Below are positions 49,990-63,099 of a DNA stretch of 64,000 nt, piece after piece (positions within the stretch are counted from its first letter, which is position 1; each line of letters begins with the position of its first letter). The notes beneath the pieces are model-generated. The model searched no databases. It was given only the letters and a program-made list of their open reading frames with translations, and was not told where the DNA came from. This DNA is from Spinellus fusiger (lineage: Eukaryota; Mucoromycota; Mucoromycetes; Mucorales; Phycomycetaceae). Where the stretch lies: contig JALLLS010000001.1 of NCBI GenBank assembly GCA_025094145.1, positions 1,054,001 to 1,118,000 of the forward strand, given 5' to 3'. The translations under genes and the position numbers were made by a program.

Positions 49990-50997
49990 AGCAGTTGAAC
50001 AACAAAAGCTTGACCAATTGTCTTTATGTGGTGCCGACCCTGAGCGAAATCATATATTTACTGATGCATACAGGGGAAACGGAGCAAACACATGATATCA
50101 GAGGATGCTCAACAAAAGAATATTACACAATGACTGAGTCAGTTCGAATAACAAACAATAACAACACAAAGAATGAATCAAGAGAGTTTGACAGACGTTT
50201 AGATAAACATCCCTACAACCAAAATCGCCTCTATAACCTCATACTTGGGTTATGTATTCTATATTTTCTTGAACTTGCAGCAGATACTAGCCTTCAACAA
50301 CAACAACACTGCTGAGACACGTCTCCATCTATATTAAGGCGTACAGAAAGCATATGAAGAAATAGCCAATATTTTAGTGAATGGAGGCAGAAAATACGAT
50401 AAGTACAAAGGAAAGAACAAAGAACAAAGGCAAGAAGGCGCCAGTGAAAGGGTAATACGATACACACATATAGAGTACATTAATACATCTCGAGCTAATT
50501 ATTTTTACTGTTTTATTGGTGAGAAGGGGTTTTGGCACCTAAGAATATTGGAGTATGATCCTACCAAGCTGCCAGTCGTTTCTTATGGTGCAGGAATAAA
50601 GGTAAAAAATGCTGCCAAGTTTAAAGGTCATCGTGTTGGTTTGATGAGAATATTATATCAATCACTAAAGAAGAGACAAAAGGGTGGAGATCTTCTTGTG
50701 GTTGATATTGATGAGTTCCTTACATCAAAGGTAAATGTGATTGACCTCTCACCTAATATAAAAGGCTCTTTTAACAGTTACTCTGTTTTATTTTATTTTT
50801 TTGTTCTCAAGATCTGCCACACTTATAACACAAATAACCTTATCGAGGTATTTATAAATTTCAACGATATCCACGCTTACCAAGATTATGGAATTGTTTG
50901 GAACAGAGATGTGAATACATCAAAGAATATCTTTAAAATTGCAAAAGAGGCTTTAAAGGATCACTACAGACCAGCTCCATTCTGTAGAAAAGAATAG
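49990..50997 (+). pseudogene. Decayed TnpB/Fanzor-like RNA-guided-nuclease relative (C-terminal half)
   Basis: Three plus-strand frames together show the order of a TnpB/Fanzor catalytic half. GADPERNHIFTDA near 50030-50068 resembles RuvC-I. GCSTKEYYTMTESVR follows in another frame. EEIANILVNGGRKYDKYKGK and PVVSYGAGIKVKNAAKFKG lead to LLVVDIDEFLTSK (ending 50730). After a probable 81-nt intron (50731-50811) comes WNRDVNTSKNIF (50899-50934), which resembles RuvC-III. The zinc ribbon expected between the last two is damaged: CHTY and YQDY replace CxxC pairs, as expected from G-to-A transitions. At least one frameshift and a TAA at 50335 show it is dead. The N-terminal RNA- and target-binding region is missing. 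Family assignment is from memory of OrfB/Fanzor motifs. Confidence 0.6.
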
Positions 50998-51238
50998 ATA
51001 TTTGTATTCATATTATATATCACCCTATCGAAAGTGGTTTCCTCTGGGATTCAGATATTTACAGGTAAATCTACATAATAGTCTTTATTTATTTTTGCTC
51101 CTCAAATCGACTTGTCATTTTTAAACAATTGTAGTTTGACTATTTCCTTTTATATCCTAAAGATCTCCTGGTGTGTAGCAGTCTACATAGAATAGACAAG
51201 TCATTACAAACTACTCTGTGTTTATTGTCCTTTATAAT

Positions 51239-51328
51239 AAATAGATAGATAGATATATAAATAGATAAATAGATAAATAGATAAATAGATAAATAGATAA
51301 ATAGATAAATAGATAAATAGATAAATAA
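51239..51328. repeat. (ATAG/ATAA)n microsatellite
   Basis: About 22 tetramers of ATAG/ATAA just outside the right terminus of element B. Confidence 0.9.
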
Positions 51329-51643
51329 AGGTATCTTTGGGTGCTATTATGATGTATAAATAAGAGAGTGTATCCATAGGAGCAAACAGAATGGCTTTTT
51401 TCTTCTTCTCTCTTTCTCTTCCATCACGTGTAATGAAGACTTCTGCTTTTGATTCCTTACTGTCTTTAGGAGGACTGTTCTGTCTTGGTGGGACTGCCAT
51501 AGGACACTTTTCCATCGATCATTGTGCATGTCACTGTGACTTGTTATTTGGCCGTTCCCGATATCCGTGATAGAAGTATTCCTGCTCTAAATTACTCCTG
51601 CTACACTTGTACCTTTTTATACTCAGTGATATTCAAAAAGAGT

Positions 51644-53866
51644 ATGAAGGTCAGTCTGTTAACCTCAGAACAATTACCCTTCTTTCTTTCTTTCTTTCTT
51701 TTTTGTCTTCCACTCACCTCATGGCACTCTAGATCGCTATTGAAGGCTGCTGTCATGGTCAACTCGACAAGATCTACGGGTCTATTCGCCTGCTGGAAAA
51801 GAGAGGAAACTATAAGGTTGACCTTGTCTTGATTTGTGGAGATTTTCAGGTGAGAAGGATGCCCTGTCCTAGGATAGTATGCTCACAAGACGCCTTGCCT
51901 ACAGGCTATTCGAAACACATTTGACTTGAATTCGATGGCAGTTCCCGATAAATACAAGGAGATGGGGACATTCTGGAAGTATTACTCTGGTGCAGTTAAA
52001 CCACCCTATCCTACCATTTTCATAGGAGGAAATCATGAAGCCAGCAATTATCTATGGGAATTGTAAGTGAATTTAGGGATCTACTGTAAGGAGGACATTG
52101 CTGATTTATGGCAGATACCATGGTGGGTGGGTGAGTAAGGATATTTATTACCTTGGTAATGCGGGTGTGATCAACTTCAATGGTGTACGCATTGGAGGTA
52201 TCTCTGGCATCTACAAGTCAGGAGATTATAAGAAAGGTAAATGAAGGATCTATCTCTATAGATATGTCTACATGTATAGGGAAAAAGAAAAGAAAAGAAA
52301 GAGAGAAAGAGAGAGAAACTGATAGGATGTTGTATTTGTCCACCAAGGTCATTATGAGTCGGCTCCTTACAGTCCTAGTGATATGAGAAGTGTATATCAT
52401 GTTAGAGAATACGATGTAAAGAAGCTCATGCGGGTAAATAAAGAAAGAAATACACTCATCAACAGATATTCCTCTTAAGCTATTCTATTCACTTTTTTTC
52501 TTTCTTTCACTGCGATACTTTCTATAGATCCAAAAGCCCATGGATATCTTTCTCTCTCATGACTGGCCCAGAGGCATTGAGCGCTTTGGCAATATGAAAA
52601 AGCTGATTAAAAAAAAGCCCTACTTCCAACAGGAGATTATGACCAATAGCTTAGGAAGTCCTGCCAATGAAGATCTATTGAAAAAACTACAGCCTTCATT
52701 GTGGTTTTCTGCTCATTTGCATGTCTACTATTCATCCTTGGTGGATCATGATAAATTACAGGCCATGGAGTATTCAAAAGAGGTCAATAAAATTCTCAGG
52801 ATAAACCCAAAATCACCTGCACGTATCATTGAGAAAGTAGAGAATCCTGATGAAATTGCCATTGATCTGAGTGAGGAAGAAGAGGAAGAAGAGGAAGAGA
52901 AGAAGAACACTCCACCTGAGGATATCTCAATTTCCCTAGAGACAGGTAAATATAAAGAACAGAGTGGAATGGAGTATAGTGAATAGCTAATCCATGACGA
53001 TTCTTACTCTGAAAAAGAGGTTACCCAGACAGCATCAGGACCCAAGATCACTAAATTCCTTAGTCTTGATAAGTGTCTTCCATATAGAGATTTTCTTCAA
53101 GTAAGTATTTATAAAGAGGGAAAGCATACATAGTTCATTGTTAATCTATGAAATTCAAGGTGATTGATGTTCCTACTGAAGGGGAGCCTCAAGGATTCAC
53201 ATATGACTTGGAATGGCTTGCTATTACACGAAGCATGCACCCTTATATGAGTCTTGGAAGATCCCAGAATATTTTGCCCAGTGATGAAGCATTACAAGCG
53301 TAAGTCCAATAGTATAATATAATAATTGTAGTAGTATAACAACACCATAACAATTTTCTGTTTCTATTTTTATTTTTATATAAAGATCTATTCAAGCAGA
53401 GATGCGTGCGCTTGAGACCAGGGTGGAGAGTGGAGAATTAGACCTTAAAATCCCTGATAACTTCTCACCTACTGCACCTGCCTACCAACCCGATTCACCC
53501 CAACAGAAAAACAAGGACTTTTCTCATCGTAAGTGATGTTGTTTTTCAGTCGACAGATACTGTTAATAGTAATACATTGGCAATTGAATAGAGCCTGTTT
53601 TCCTTAATCCACAGACATCTGCTTTCTGTGATAGAATCAACATTGAAAACAAAATCAATGTCACATCTTATTCTTCTATGGATAATTCTTCTTACCAACA
53701 AAAAACCCCTTCGCCAGAGAAGGAAGCACAAGTAATAGCCAATGGATCTCGTATTCAAGACCCCACTGTGCGTGCCACCAGCCCTTTACGTGAGGCAGAC
53801 GTTGCTGCTTTGGCGCCTACCTTTCAAGAGCCCAAACGACAAAAGACAATAGATGAAAACGAATAA
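51644..53866 (+). CDS. DBR1: RNA lariat debranching enzyme
   Basis: Exons 51644-51649, 51733-51849, 51905-52062, 52115-52236, 52348-52433, 52528-52945, 53018-53100, 53160-53299, 53386-53528 and 53592-53866, giving 515 aa. Metallophosphoesterase motifs in DBR1 form: [13 protein letters not shown] (Cys for the usual first Asp, typical of DBR1), [35 protein letters not shown] and [12 protein letters not shown]. The lariat-recognition C-terminal domain includes [35 protein letters not shown] and [11 protein letters not shown]. It hydrolyses the 2',5' branch of excised introns in the nucleus, a basic need in this intron-rich genome. The first coding exon is 6 nt (ATG AAG). An acidic run (EEEEEEEE) precedes the domain. 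Confidence 0.97.
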
Positions 53867-54171
53867 ATCAAAGACACAGAGTTCATCCAAGGCCATGTAT
53901 CTTGTCCTAAGAGAACACTAGCTTATCCATTACAGTTAGCTATGTCTGTTTGTGACTTACTTTTTACTGCATAAAATCCATTGAGCTTCACCCGATAGAC
54001 CCTTGCTCACCTCTTCCTTTACATCAAAAGGGTGGCTGATGTCGGCGTTTTAAATAAATGGGGCGGACTATGAAAGTTTAGTAGAGTGCCTTATTATTTA
54101 TTCCTCGTGTTCGTGTAGCGCCAAGCTTCACTTGTACTTTTCCTTCCAATAAATACCCTGATAGTCTCAAC

Positions 54172-54746
54172 ATGTCCAATATTCGTATGGTAATAAAATG
54201 AATACAAAGAGAAAGAGAGAGAGAGAAGATATCTCCTATTAACAGCTGTCAAAAAAGCTCAACCAGAAAGAAGAGACGGACGCTGACGTTGAAGTCTCTT
54301 GGGCAGACCAGCAAAAGATCAACGCCTTTAGTAAACTCACTGCAAAGATTGACTATTTGGAGGAGCAGCACGAGAAATTGAAGGTAGGCCATGGATATTT
54401 TTGTGTGTAGGGTGTTGTTATTGCTGTTGTTGTTGTTTCTTTACCTGTATTGATACCTGTTCTTCATATTCCATTGATACAGCAAGAAAAGGAGTACTTG
54501 GATGATGTATCTATGGAACTGGAGTTAGCGGATGAGGATGAACCTGTGCGTTACAAAGTAGGCGATACATTTGCCCATATGCCAGCCTGTGATGCTATAG
54601 AACGCGTTGCAAAAGACACTGAGCTGATGCAGCTTGAGTTGGATTCTCTGCAGAGTGAAATGGAGACTGTCCAGGGCAAAATGACCGAGCTCAAGGCTTC
54701 ACTGTATGCCAAGTTCGGAAATGCCATTAACCTTGAAAAAGAGTAA
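54172..54746 (+). CDS. PFD4: Prefoldin subunit 4
   Basis: Exons 54172-54189, 54246-54383 and 54483-54746, giving 139 aa. The beta-type prefoldin layout is visible: helix EVSWADQQKINAFSKLTAKI, then LEELADEDEPVRYKVGDTFAHM region with two hairpins, then helix ERVAKDTELMQLELDSLQSE and the end LKASLYAKFGNAINLEKE, which is diagnostic for subunit 4 (Gim3). Prefoldin is a cytosolic hexamer that hands nascent actin and tubulin to CCT. Here too the first coding exon is only 18 nt. Confidence 0.95.
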
Positions 54747-55010
54747 TCAACTCACCCTAATTCCAACCTTTTTGCCGCCTACCACCACACCTTACAGCCC
54801 AGTGAAAATAAAATAAAGAAAAGTAGACCTACACACCCACACACCCACACAAACATACACCCACACAAACACATAATCACACAAACACACACCCACACAA
54901 ATAAATAGAGGGAGGGAGATATATCAATATATCAACTCATCCACCACTGAAGAGAGTAAAAACAATATCTAGTCACTTATGCTTCCATTAAAATTGATCT
55001 TTTGCAGCTA

Positions 55011-55895
55011 CTATTTTTCACCCAATTTCTTCTCGAGCTTCTCAAACTCCTTTATAGCCACGGATTCATTCTCATCCAGGACTTGTTCTACGCCTTGTAC
55101 CTCGGGAATATAATGCAGTAACATATTCTCAATACCATTCTTAAGTGTAATAGAAGCACTCTCACAACCACGACAGCTGCCCTTGAGTTTAAGCTTCACA
55201 ATGCCATTCTCAAATCCACAATATTCAATATCTCCTCCATCCTCCTGAATAGAAGGACGAACACGGGTCTCCAGCAATTCTTTAATCATCTGAACCACCT
55301 CTGGATCATCAGGATGAATGGCTGTGTCTTTGGAGGCCAATTCTTCTTCATTATAAACAATGGGTGCTCCAGATGTAAAGTGATCCATAATGGTAGCATA
55401 AACGTCAGGCTTCATCAACTGCCATTCACTGGTAGAGTGCTTGGTAATAGTCACAAAATCAGGTCCAAAAAACACACAGGAAACACCATCAATCTCAAAC
55501 AGCTGTTTTGCCAAAGGGGAGGTCATGGCGCTGCGTACGTCAAGAAACTCTGCTGTACCTGCGCCCATAACCGTAGTACCAGGAAGAAACTTGAGGGAGT
55601 CGTTGTTGGGTGTTTGTTCTGTCTGGATAAACATAGTACGGACTATAGCATAATACAATACAGTGGGTTAGGTGTTTTGCATGCACTCCCCATACACTCT
55701 AGTAAGGTTAAGAAGAGACGTACTTTGGCTGCCTACAAGGGATCTCCGAGGCAAAACCACCCGGGAGAATACAGCAGAACTGATATTTCTTAATCCCAAT
55801 GTCCTTGGAGAATACACTCCATGGACTATGGGCAGACGGCGGGCACTGGTAAGAGCAAGACGTGCCAAGGGAAAGACAATAGTTTTGGCCAACAT
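55011..55895 (-). CDS. NFU1: Mitochondrial NFU1 iron-sulfur cluster protein
   Basis: Exons (minus): 55895-55724 and 55642-55011, giving 267 aa. A presequence ([20 protein letters not shown]) is followed by the NFU N-terminal domain ([37 protein letters not shown]). The C-terminal domain contains [18 protein letters not shown] and the cluster-binding pair in [18 protein letters not shown]1 delivers 4Fe-4S clusters to lipoyl synthase and other matrix enzymes. The donor GTACGT at 55723 is selected because it restores SQIRTMFIQT; the ORF otherwise reads on through it. Confidence 0.96.
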
Positions 55896-55899
55896 GTGC

Positions 55900-56750
55900 T
55901 ATCAACAGAGAGGCCTCCCCTTGAACACTCTATTACTGTCACAGAAACAGTCACGAGTAGGGCAGTTGACAGAGCATTAAGCCTTTGCTACCGGCAGCCA
56001 TTGCTCATTGAGGCAGGGATAACAGCTTGGTTTGACAATACATGTCTTACTGCTTTGGTCTACCTTGGGTATCCACTCATTTGTTCTCGACAGCAATGTC
56101 AATCTACCTATGCACAGTTACTTGGGAAGATAAGAGCAGCCACCAACATTCATAGCCAACGTTTCCTTTCAGTTAGTAGCAGAGCCACCATTGTTAATTC
56201 TCTCATTCTCTCTACCCCTTGGCATGTCATCCGCATCACACCTTTTTCTTGTACTTTCTTCCAGTCACTTTAGTCTATCATTAGCAAGTTTCTGATGAAA
56301 CGGATGTTTTCTCTTATTGTATTTGCCACTCTATGTCTTCTTCGGGCCAGTGGTAGTCTTGGGATTTTGGATCCCTATGTCCAACATCTTTTCCGTCTCC
56401 ACAGTGTCGAGTCTGCTCTCAATCCACTGATACTATTGAGCATTTTTCTAGTAGAGTGTCCATCCAAGTGGCCTGTGTGGTGTGCTCTTTATACACATTT
56501 TTTTTCTCTTCTTGTCAGCCCAAGCAACCCGATGTTCTATCCCATGTGTTCTCTCTTAAGCTCCCTCCCGACCCATTCAATATTAGAAGCTCCCAAATTA
56601 TTGGCAGTGTGCTTAGTGAACTATGGCGTGCTCATTGGCGATTGCTTTTTGATGATATTCCTTTCTCTCCCTCTACTATTATTTCTTCTTCTTTTTTGCA
56701 GCTAATTCTCTCTTTCTCAGAGAAAGAGACGCTGTTGGCTAAGTGTATAT
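55900..56750 (+). mobile_element. LINE reverse-transcriptase fragment (3' end of ORF2), decayed
   Basis: Plus-strand reading gives WFDNTCLTALVYLGYPLI, then TYAQLLGKIRAATNIHSQR, then SVSSRATIVNSLILSTPWHV and GSLGILDPYVQHLFRLHS. These are the thumb and post-RT parts of non-LTR retrotransposon polymerases (YLG box; GRA-VNSL-LS-WH block; GLGI box). A stop (TAG near 56271) and frame changes show decay. It lies directly upstream of NFU1, whose promoter must overlap it. No poly-A tail or target duplication identified; boundaries are approximate. Confidence 0.78.
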
Positions 56751-57305
56751 AACTATTTTCTAGTTCTACACAGATATTCTTCTTTTACCAGATCCCCCCA
56801 CGGCATTACTGCTCAGTGTGATCTATATCCTCATTGCTAAAGATTTAAATAAAATTAAATCCTTACAAAAAAAAGCCTCTGCTGCTAAATGTCACAGTTA
56901 CACTTATAAAATAGAGAATTATTAGAGAATTAGGTGAAAAGTGTTTCCTTCTATGCACTCATCTATCTATATAATTATATATATTATATAATTACTAGTA
57001 TTTACTAGTATGTATTATTATGTAGATAAGTATGTAGGTAAGTATTTATTAGTATAATAACAAATAGTAATGTTGGTATAATAGCATACATCTTTCCTAC
57101 AACTCTTGTCTCCTTAACTCTCCAACTAATAGAAATGCATTGAAATAGACCTCTTCTTTGCATTGAGTCACGTGGAATGCATGAGTCCCTGTGAAAAAGG
57201 AACAGATAAGAAAGGCTGCTCTTCTTGACCGCCTTCTTCTTTACTCTTTCTGCTCCTGCACTACCTGTTGACTGGCCTCTCTTCTGTATTACACTACAGA
57301 TTCCA
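56751..57305. other. AT-rich intergenic DNA upstream of the CaMK gene
   Basis: No gene seen. TATA-rich between 56960 and 57060. Confidence 0.6.
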
Positions 57306-59008
<1,703 letters not shown>

Positions 59009-59036
59009 TCTCTTTATTATTATTTAGATAAATAAT

Positions 59037-59108
59037 AAATAATAAATAGTGAATAGTGAATAGTGAATAGTGAATAGTGAATAGTAAACAATAAATAGTA
59101 AACAGTAA
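59037..59108. repeat. (GTGAATA)n heptamer repeat
   Basis: About nine GTGAATA / GTAAACA heptamers in the 3' UTR region between the CaMK gene and the convergent F-box gene. Confidence 0.85.
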
Positions 59109-59575
59109 ATATAATCAATAGAGAGAGAAAAGACAACATTAACAGGATGTGTTCTCCCCCATTCTGCAGCCTATTTTTTTCTAGTATCTGTTTTCTATCT
59201 ATTACAAGTCCATCTGCACATATAAAGATATATAAGAGGGAAGTACAGGCTGACATGACTTATTTACATTGGTATTGGTTATATTGTCAAATCAGAAGGA
59301 TGAAGAGTAAATCAGCATTCATCTATCTTTAAATTACGACTCTACTATGGAGAAATGCCAAGATATCAATCCAATATTCAACCTATGGATGCCTCAGAGT
59401 CCAAGGCGATACAGTAACAATAAGAATTTACACCAAGAAGACAATAATAATAATAATAAACAAAAACAAAAATAAAAACAAAAATAAAAATAAAAACAAA
59501 AACAAAACAACAGGGATAAAATAAACACAACACAAATAACTTCACAGTGAAGAAGTATGTACAGATACAGAGAAA

Positions 59576-61475
59576 CTACATATAGCACATCCACAGCCTT
59601 CCTGCCTTGTGAATCACACTTGTGCCATGACTGGGGGATTCAATCTGAGCAGCTGTCCATTGTGTCTTGGCAAAAGGTTCCTTCTCCCAGTTGTAATGGG
59701 TAGAGAAGTCCCAGCAGTAGAGTCTATCTTCTACTATAGAGGATCGTGGAGAAGGGGCTGTGGATAGACCACCACGTACTTCTATGCATGCAAGCACCTT
59801 TGAAAAGTCACAGGATACACGGATATCTGTTATAGAGTAGGTGGATGCCTGATCCTTCAATCTGGGAACAAGACGATAGACAAGCTTCCCCGTCTGAAGG
59901 CTCCATACATTTATACAGTGCATAAAGATGCCATGTTCGGGGGTTGTTTGGTTAGCACGGTAATATTGGTAGATCTGATAGGGTGTCATTTGGGTGGTGG
60001 GTCTATTGCCTCTACGGTGGGCGAGTGGTGTATTGCTTTCCATGGTGGTGTCTATTATAGTACTGGTATTATTACTAATAATATCATTAATATTATTATG
60101 AATATTATTATTATCATCATCAGCAGCAGCAGCATCATTATGGTGGTCCTCCCTCTTGTTATCAGTGAAAGAACAAGGATACACAGGCACGCTCTTGTCT
60201 ATCTTTCGCATCTTCCCTTTGGTAAGAAGGAAAAAGGGCGTCAGACACAGTTTAAAAAGTCCAACACTCTCTTCATGCACAGGCCAACGCTGAGGATCCT
60301 CAAAATGAGTCGACAGCTCATACACCAGGGATCCTGTCAAGAGTGAAAACACTAGAAGTGATCCCTGTGTCTCTAATGCACAGGCCACCAGATGGGTATT
60401 CACTGCTATTTCACCCACTCCCTGGTGCCATTCTCCACGACTTGACAGGTACGAGGAGATATCAATTCTACCACGCCGTGCACCATAGCCTTCTTTAGAA
60501 GTGTAGACTGATGTCGTGCGCTCTTCTAGATCCCAGACATGAATGGCACTGTCAGACCCACCACTCACAGCCACTACCCACCATACAGACCATACAGACG
60601 CCATTCATTAATAAGCCATGAAGATAGAGACACAGCCACAGCCGCAGCCGCAGCCACAGCCATCATGACTTACCCTTGTCATTCATGCTCACACACAAGA
60701 CACGGCCACGGTGTCCATGCCACATGCAGACCAATTGATGTGTTTTAACATCCCACAGACCCACCGACCCATGCATGCTTCCTGTTACCAGCCAGGGTGA
60801 GGATGGGTGAGAATAGTGGCAGAGAATGGAATGCTGGTTTCGCTCAGTGTCCTGTGTTGACTTTAGGTAAGAATGCTCTCCGGTTGTAGGATGGAGAAGA
60901 ATGAGACTGTGGAGTGTACCCTGGGGATTGTGGTAGAGTGGATTTGACTTTACTATACACCCTCCTTGACTTATGGTAACATTGGTGAATAAAGAGGCCT
61001 CCTTTGGATACCCCACAGCACAACTTGCCCATTGGCCAGAGATGGGCTCTGTCTGGGTGTCTGGGAAATACGCCTGACAGTACCCAGTATGCCAATTCCT
61101 GGTGATTCTATACATGTCCTGCCATGTTCTCTTGAGCAGGTAGGGGAGGGGAGGGGAGGGGGTGACTGGAAGAAGAGAAGCTCTCATGGCGTTGTAGGTG
61201 CGTGGGTCAGGGAACTTGAGGGACCAGAAGCGGTGGAGAGTGCCCTTTCCGAAATCACGCTGAGAACACTGACTCCATATAAGTGCATCGTAATGTTGAA
61301 TAACAGCATGCCACTGTCTACACACTAAACTGCACTGGGTTAATGTTGTGCCGTCGAGATGAACAAAGATGGCAAGCAAGAGTTCGTTGGCAGTAGGAGG
61401 AGTGCCTGAGGGACAGTAGGTGGGACTGTTGGTAGAGAAGCAGTGGAGGTTCAAGGCCAAAGAAGAGACTTGCAT
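59576..61475 (-). CDS. F-box/WD40 repeat protein
   Basis: Exons (minus): 61475-60674 and 60573-59576 (100-nt intron), giving 599 aa. The F-box at about residues 27-70 reads ANELLLAIFVHLDGTTLTQC and LVCRQWHAV. WD-like blades follow: WLVTGSMHGSVGLWDVKTHQ, VAVSGGSDSAIHVWDLEER, LLVFSLLTGSLVYEL and INVWSLQTGKLVYRL. An Asp/Asn-rich insert (DDDNNNIHNNINDI) interrupts the propeller. Such proteins are SCF ubiquitin-ligase substrate receptors; the substrate is unknown. The start at 61475 excludes an extension encoded by a (CA)n repeat upstream (61500-61592). Confidence 0.88.
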
Positions 61476-61499
61476 GACAACGGGAAAGAAAGAGAGAAG

Positions 61500-61592
61500 A
61501 ATGAAGAAGATACACACACAAATATACACAAACAAAACACACACACATACACACACATAAACACACACACACACACACACACAATAAGACAC
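61500..61592. repeat. (CA)n microsatellite in the F-box gene leader
   Basis: Long imperfect CA run directly upstream of the F-box/WD40 start codon. Confidence 0.9.
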
Positions 61593-61753
61593 ACTAAAGG
61601 ATAAAACAAGATAGAATAAAAATCAGCACTGTCTTTGTTCTCGAGAAAATTAAATTTCCAACTGCATTTTGTTCGTGTTGGAATTGAAAACAGATGTGAA
61701 GGAAACAGAAATGTACAGAGAGAGATGTGTATCTGTGTAGGTGTGTTTTATTA

Positions 61754-62101
61754 CTAGGCACCTTGTCTGGAGAGGGGAGTGGACTCTTCTTCTGGTGTTT
61801 TCTTGTACTTCTTCTTGAGACAGCATGGACTGCTTCCGTTGTTTTCTAGCAGATCCTTACAACAAGCACGAAGAGCATCCATGGCCCTTGTGCATTTTGA
61901 CTCTTGGTAGTCATTCTTTGTCAGGCATTCTTGAATAGCACAGGCTACAACAACAACAACAACAACAAAATAATTGGCTATTAGATATGTTCATTGTGCT
62001 CCTACTTGCAATACTTCTGGCAGGGAGGTATCTATGAGGAAGGATAAGAATCCATAGGCGTGTAGGTGGATTCATAAGGACTCATACTTTACCTGAGACA
62101 T
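61754..62101 (-). CDS. CMC4: CMC4-type twin CX9C mitochondrial protein
   Basis: Exons (minus): 62101-62093, 62031-62010 and 61944-61754, giving 73 aa, too short and too split to appear as one ORF. The protein has PCQKYSCAIQECLTKNDY then ESKCTRAMDALRACC, two CX9C pairs (C-QKYSCAIQE-C and C-TRAMDALRA-C) with the extra cysteines and spacing of CMC4. It should be imported into the mitochondrial intermembrane space by Mia40; its role is uncertain in the family. The second intron (61945-62009) needs a GC donor (T-GCAAGTAGG) to keep the cysteine spacing. The first coding exon is 9 nt. Confidence 0.87.
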
Positions 62102-62337
62102 GTCTATCAACAAACCCTTGAATTCAAACTGCGACCAACAGGAACATCAGTCCTACCCATCCTGACTGCCCCTTTATTTCTATTTTCCCTTTTAGCACGG
62201 GTGGCCCTTGGATGATCTTATTACAGTGACTTGTCTTTGTTGACGTGTGTTTGATAGGTGAAATGTGTAACAAGAAATGTCACTGCATTGCACCAGGCCT
62301 GTTTGTGCTACTGTTGTGGATGGACAGAACAGGGTCT

Positions 62338-62456
62338 ATATCTATAGTGTATCTATAGTGTATCTATAGTGTATCTATAGTGTATCTATAGTGTATCTAT
62401 AGTGTATCTATAGTGTATCTATAGTGTATCTATAGTGTATCTATAGTGTATCTATA
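62338..62456. repeat. 11-bp minisatellite (TATCTATAGTG)n
   Basis: About eleven head-to-tail copies with almost no variation, between CMC4 and the Boi-like gene. Confidence 0.95.
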
Positions 62457-63099
62457 TAAACTGCTATAGATATCTCCATCTCCTGCTCTTTACCTGTCAT
62501 CTCTTGTTCATTATTGGTCAGTGCCATTCATCTGTCTTGCTGTTTCTATAAATAACCCATTCTACTTGAATGGACTCAGAAATCACAGCTTTTTACACTA
62601 AAGCCTCATTTTCAATGGATTACCATTTTCTATCATGGGCGGCTGTTCAATTCCTCTTCTTCTTTGGACAGATGGCATTTCATCAAAAGAAATCTGCCTG
62701 CCTGTGGGTTCATTGTTCATTAGAAACAGACACCGTCAGAAAAGACACAGTCACACACCTCCAATTGTATCTAAATACACCACCACCCTTTGCTCGACAG
62801 GTAAAGTCTATCCTTGAAGGAGATCAAAGAAACATGAAACCCATGCACAGCTCCACCAGTCATGGAAACAACTGAACTGCCCGGCTCTTCTCTGTGCAAC
62901 CCATTTTATTATCCCTGTGGCTGTCACTTTATGCTGAGTGGTGTCCATTTTTATCTGTCGAGTCCAAAAAGCACAGCCATTTCTACTCCCCCCTCTTTTT
63001 TTTTTTAATAACTTTCTACTCTTACGATTGCTTTCTTGTCTCTTCACTCATTCACTCCATTCTTTCCTTATTCTTCTCTTGTCGCACTACAGGACTCTA
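62457..63099. other. Intergenic DNA upstream of the Boi-like gene
   Basis: An ORF at 62570-62875 (+) starts with MDSEITAFYTK but has no recognisable domain, no splice support and ordinary third-position composition; I do not call it a gene. The rest is presumed promoter. Confidence 0.45.

Larger units (their letters stand above)
48819..51178. mobile_element. 2.36-kb TIR element B carrying a TnpB/Fanzor-like gene
   Basis: Outer termini CTACACACCAGGAGAT (48819-48834) and its exact inverse (51163-51178) form 16-bp perfect TIRs. Inside, 48819-49945 is a second copy of the 7404-8483 element, ending in ATCTTTGGGTGTGTAG. To its right lies a decayed TnpB/Fanzor-like gene on the plus strand (49990-50997). 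The composite either is a larger element from which copy A arose by internal deletion, or is a nested insertion. No transposase of a known DDE superfamily is present, and no clean target-site duplication was found. Confidence 0.65.

Noticed and set aside
62338..62456. CRISPR-like array
   Set aside because: Units are contiguous 11-mers without spacers in a eukaryotic genome; it is a minisatellite.
62570..62875. 101-codon plus-strand ORF before the Boi-like gene
   Set aside because: No recognisable motif and no splice link to the SH3 exon; could be a short upstream ORF, but evidence is insufficient.
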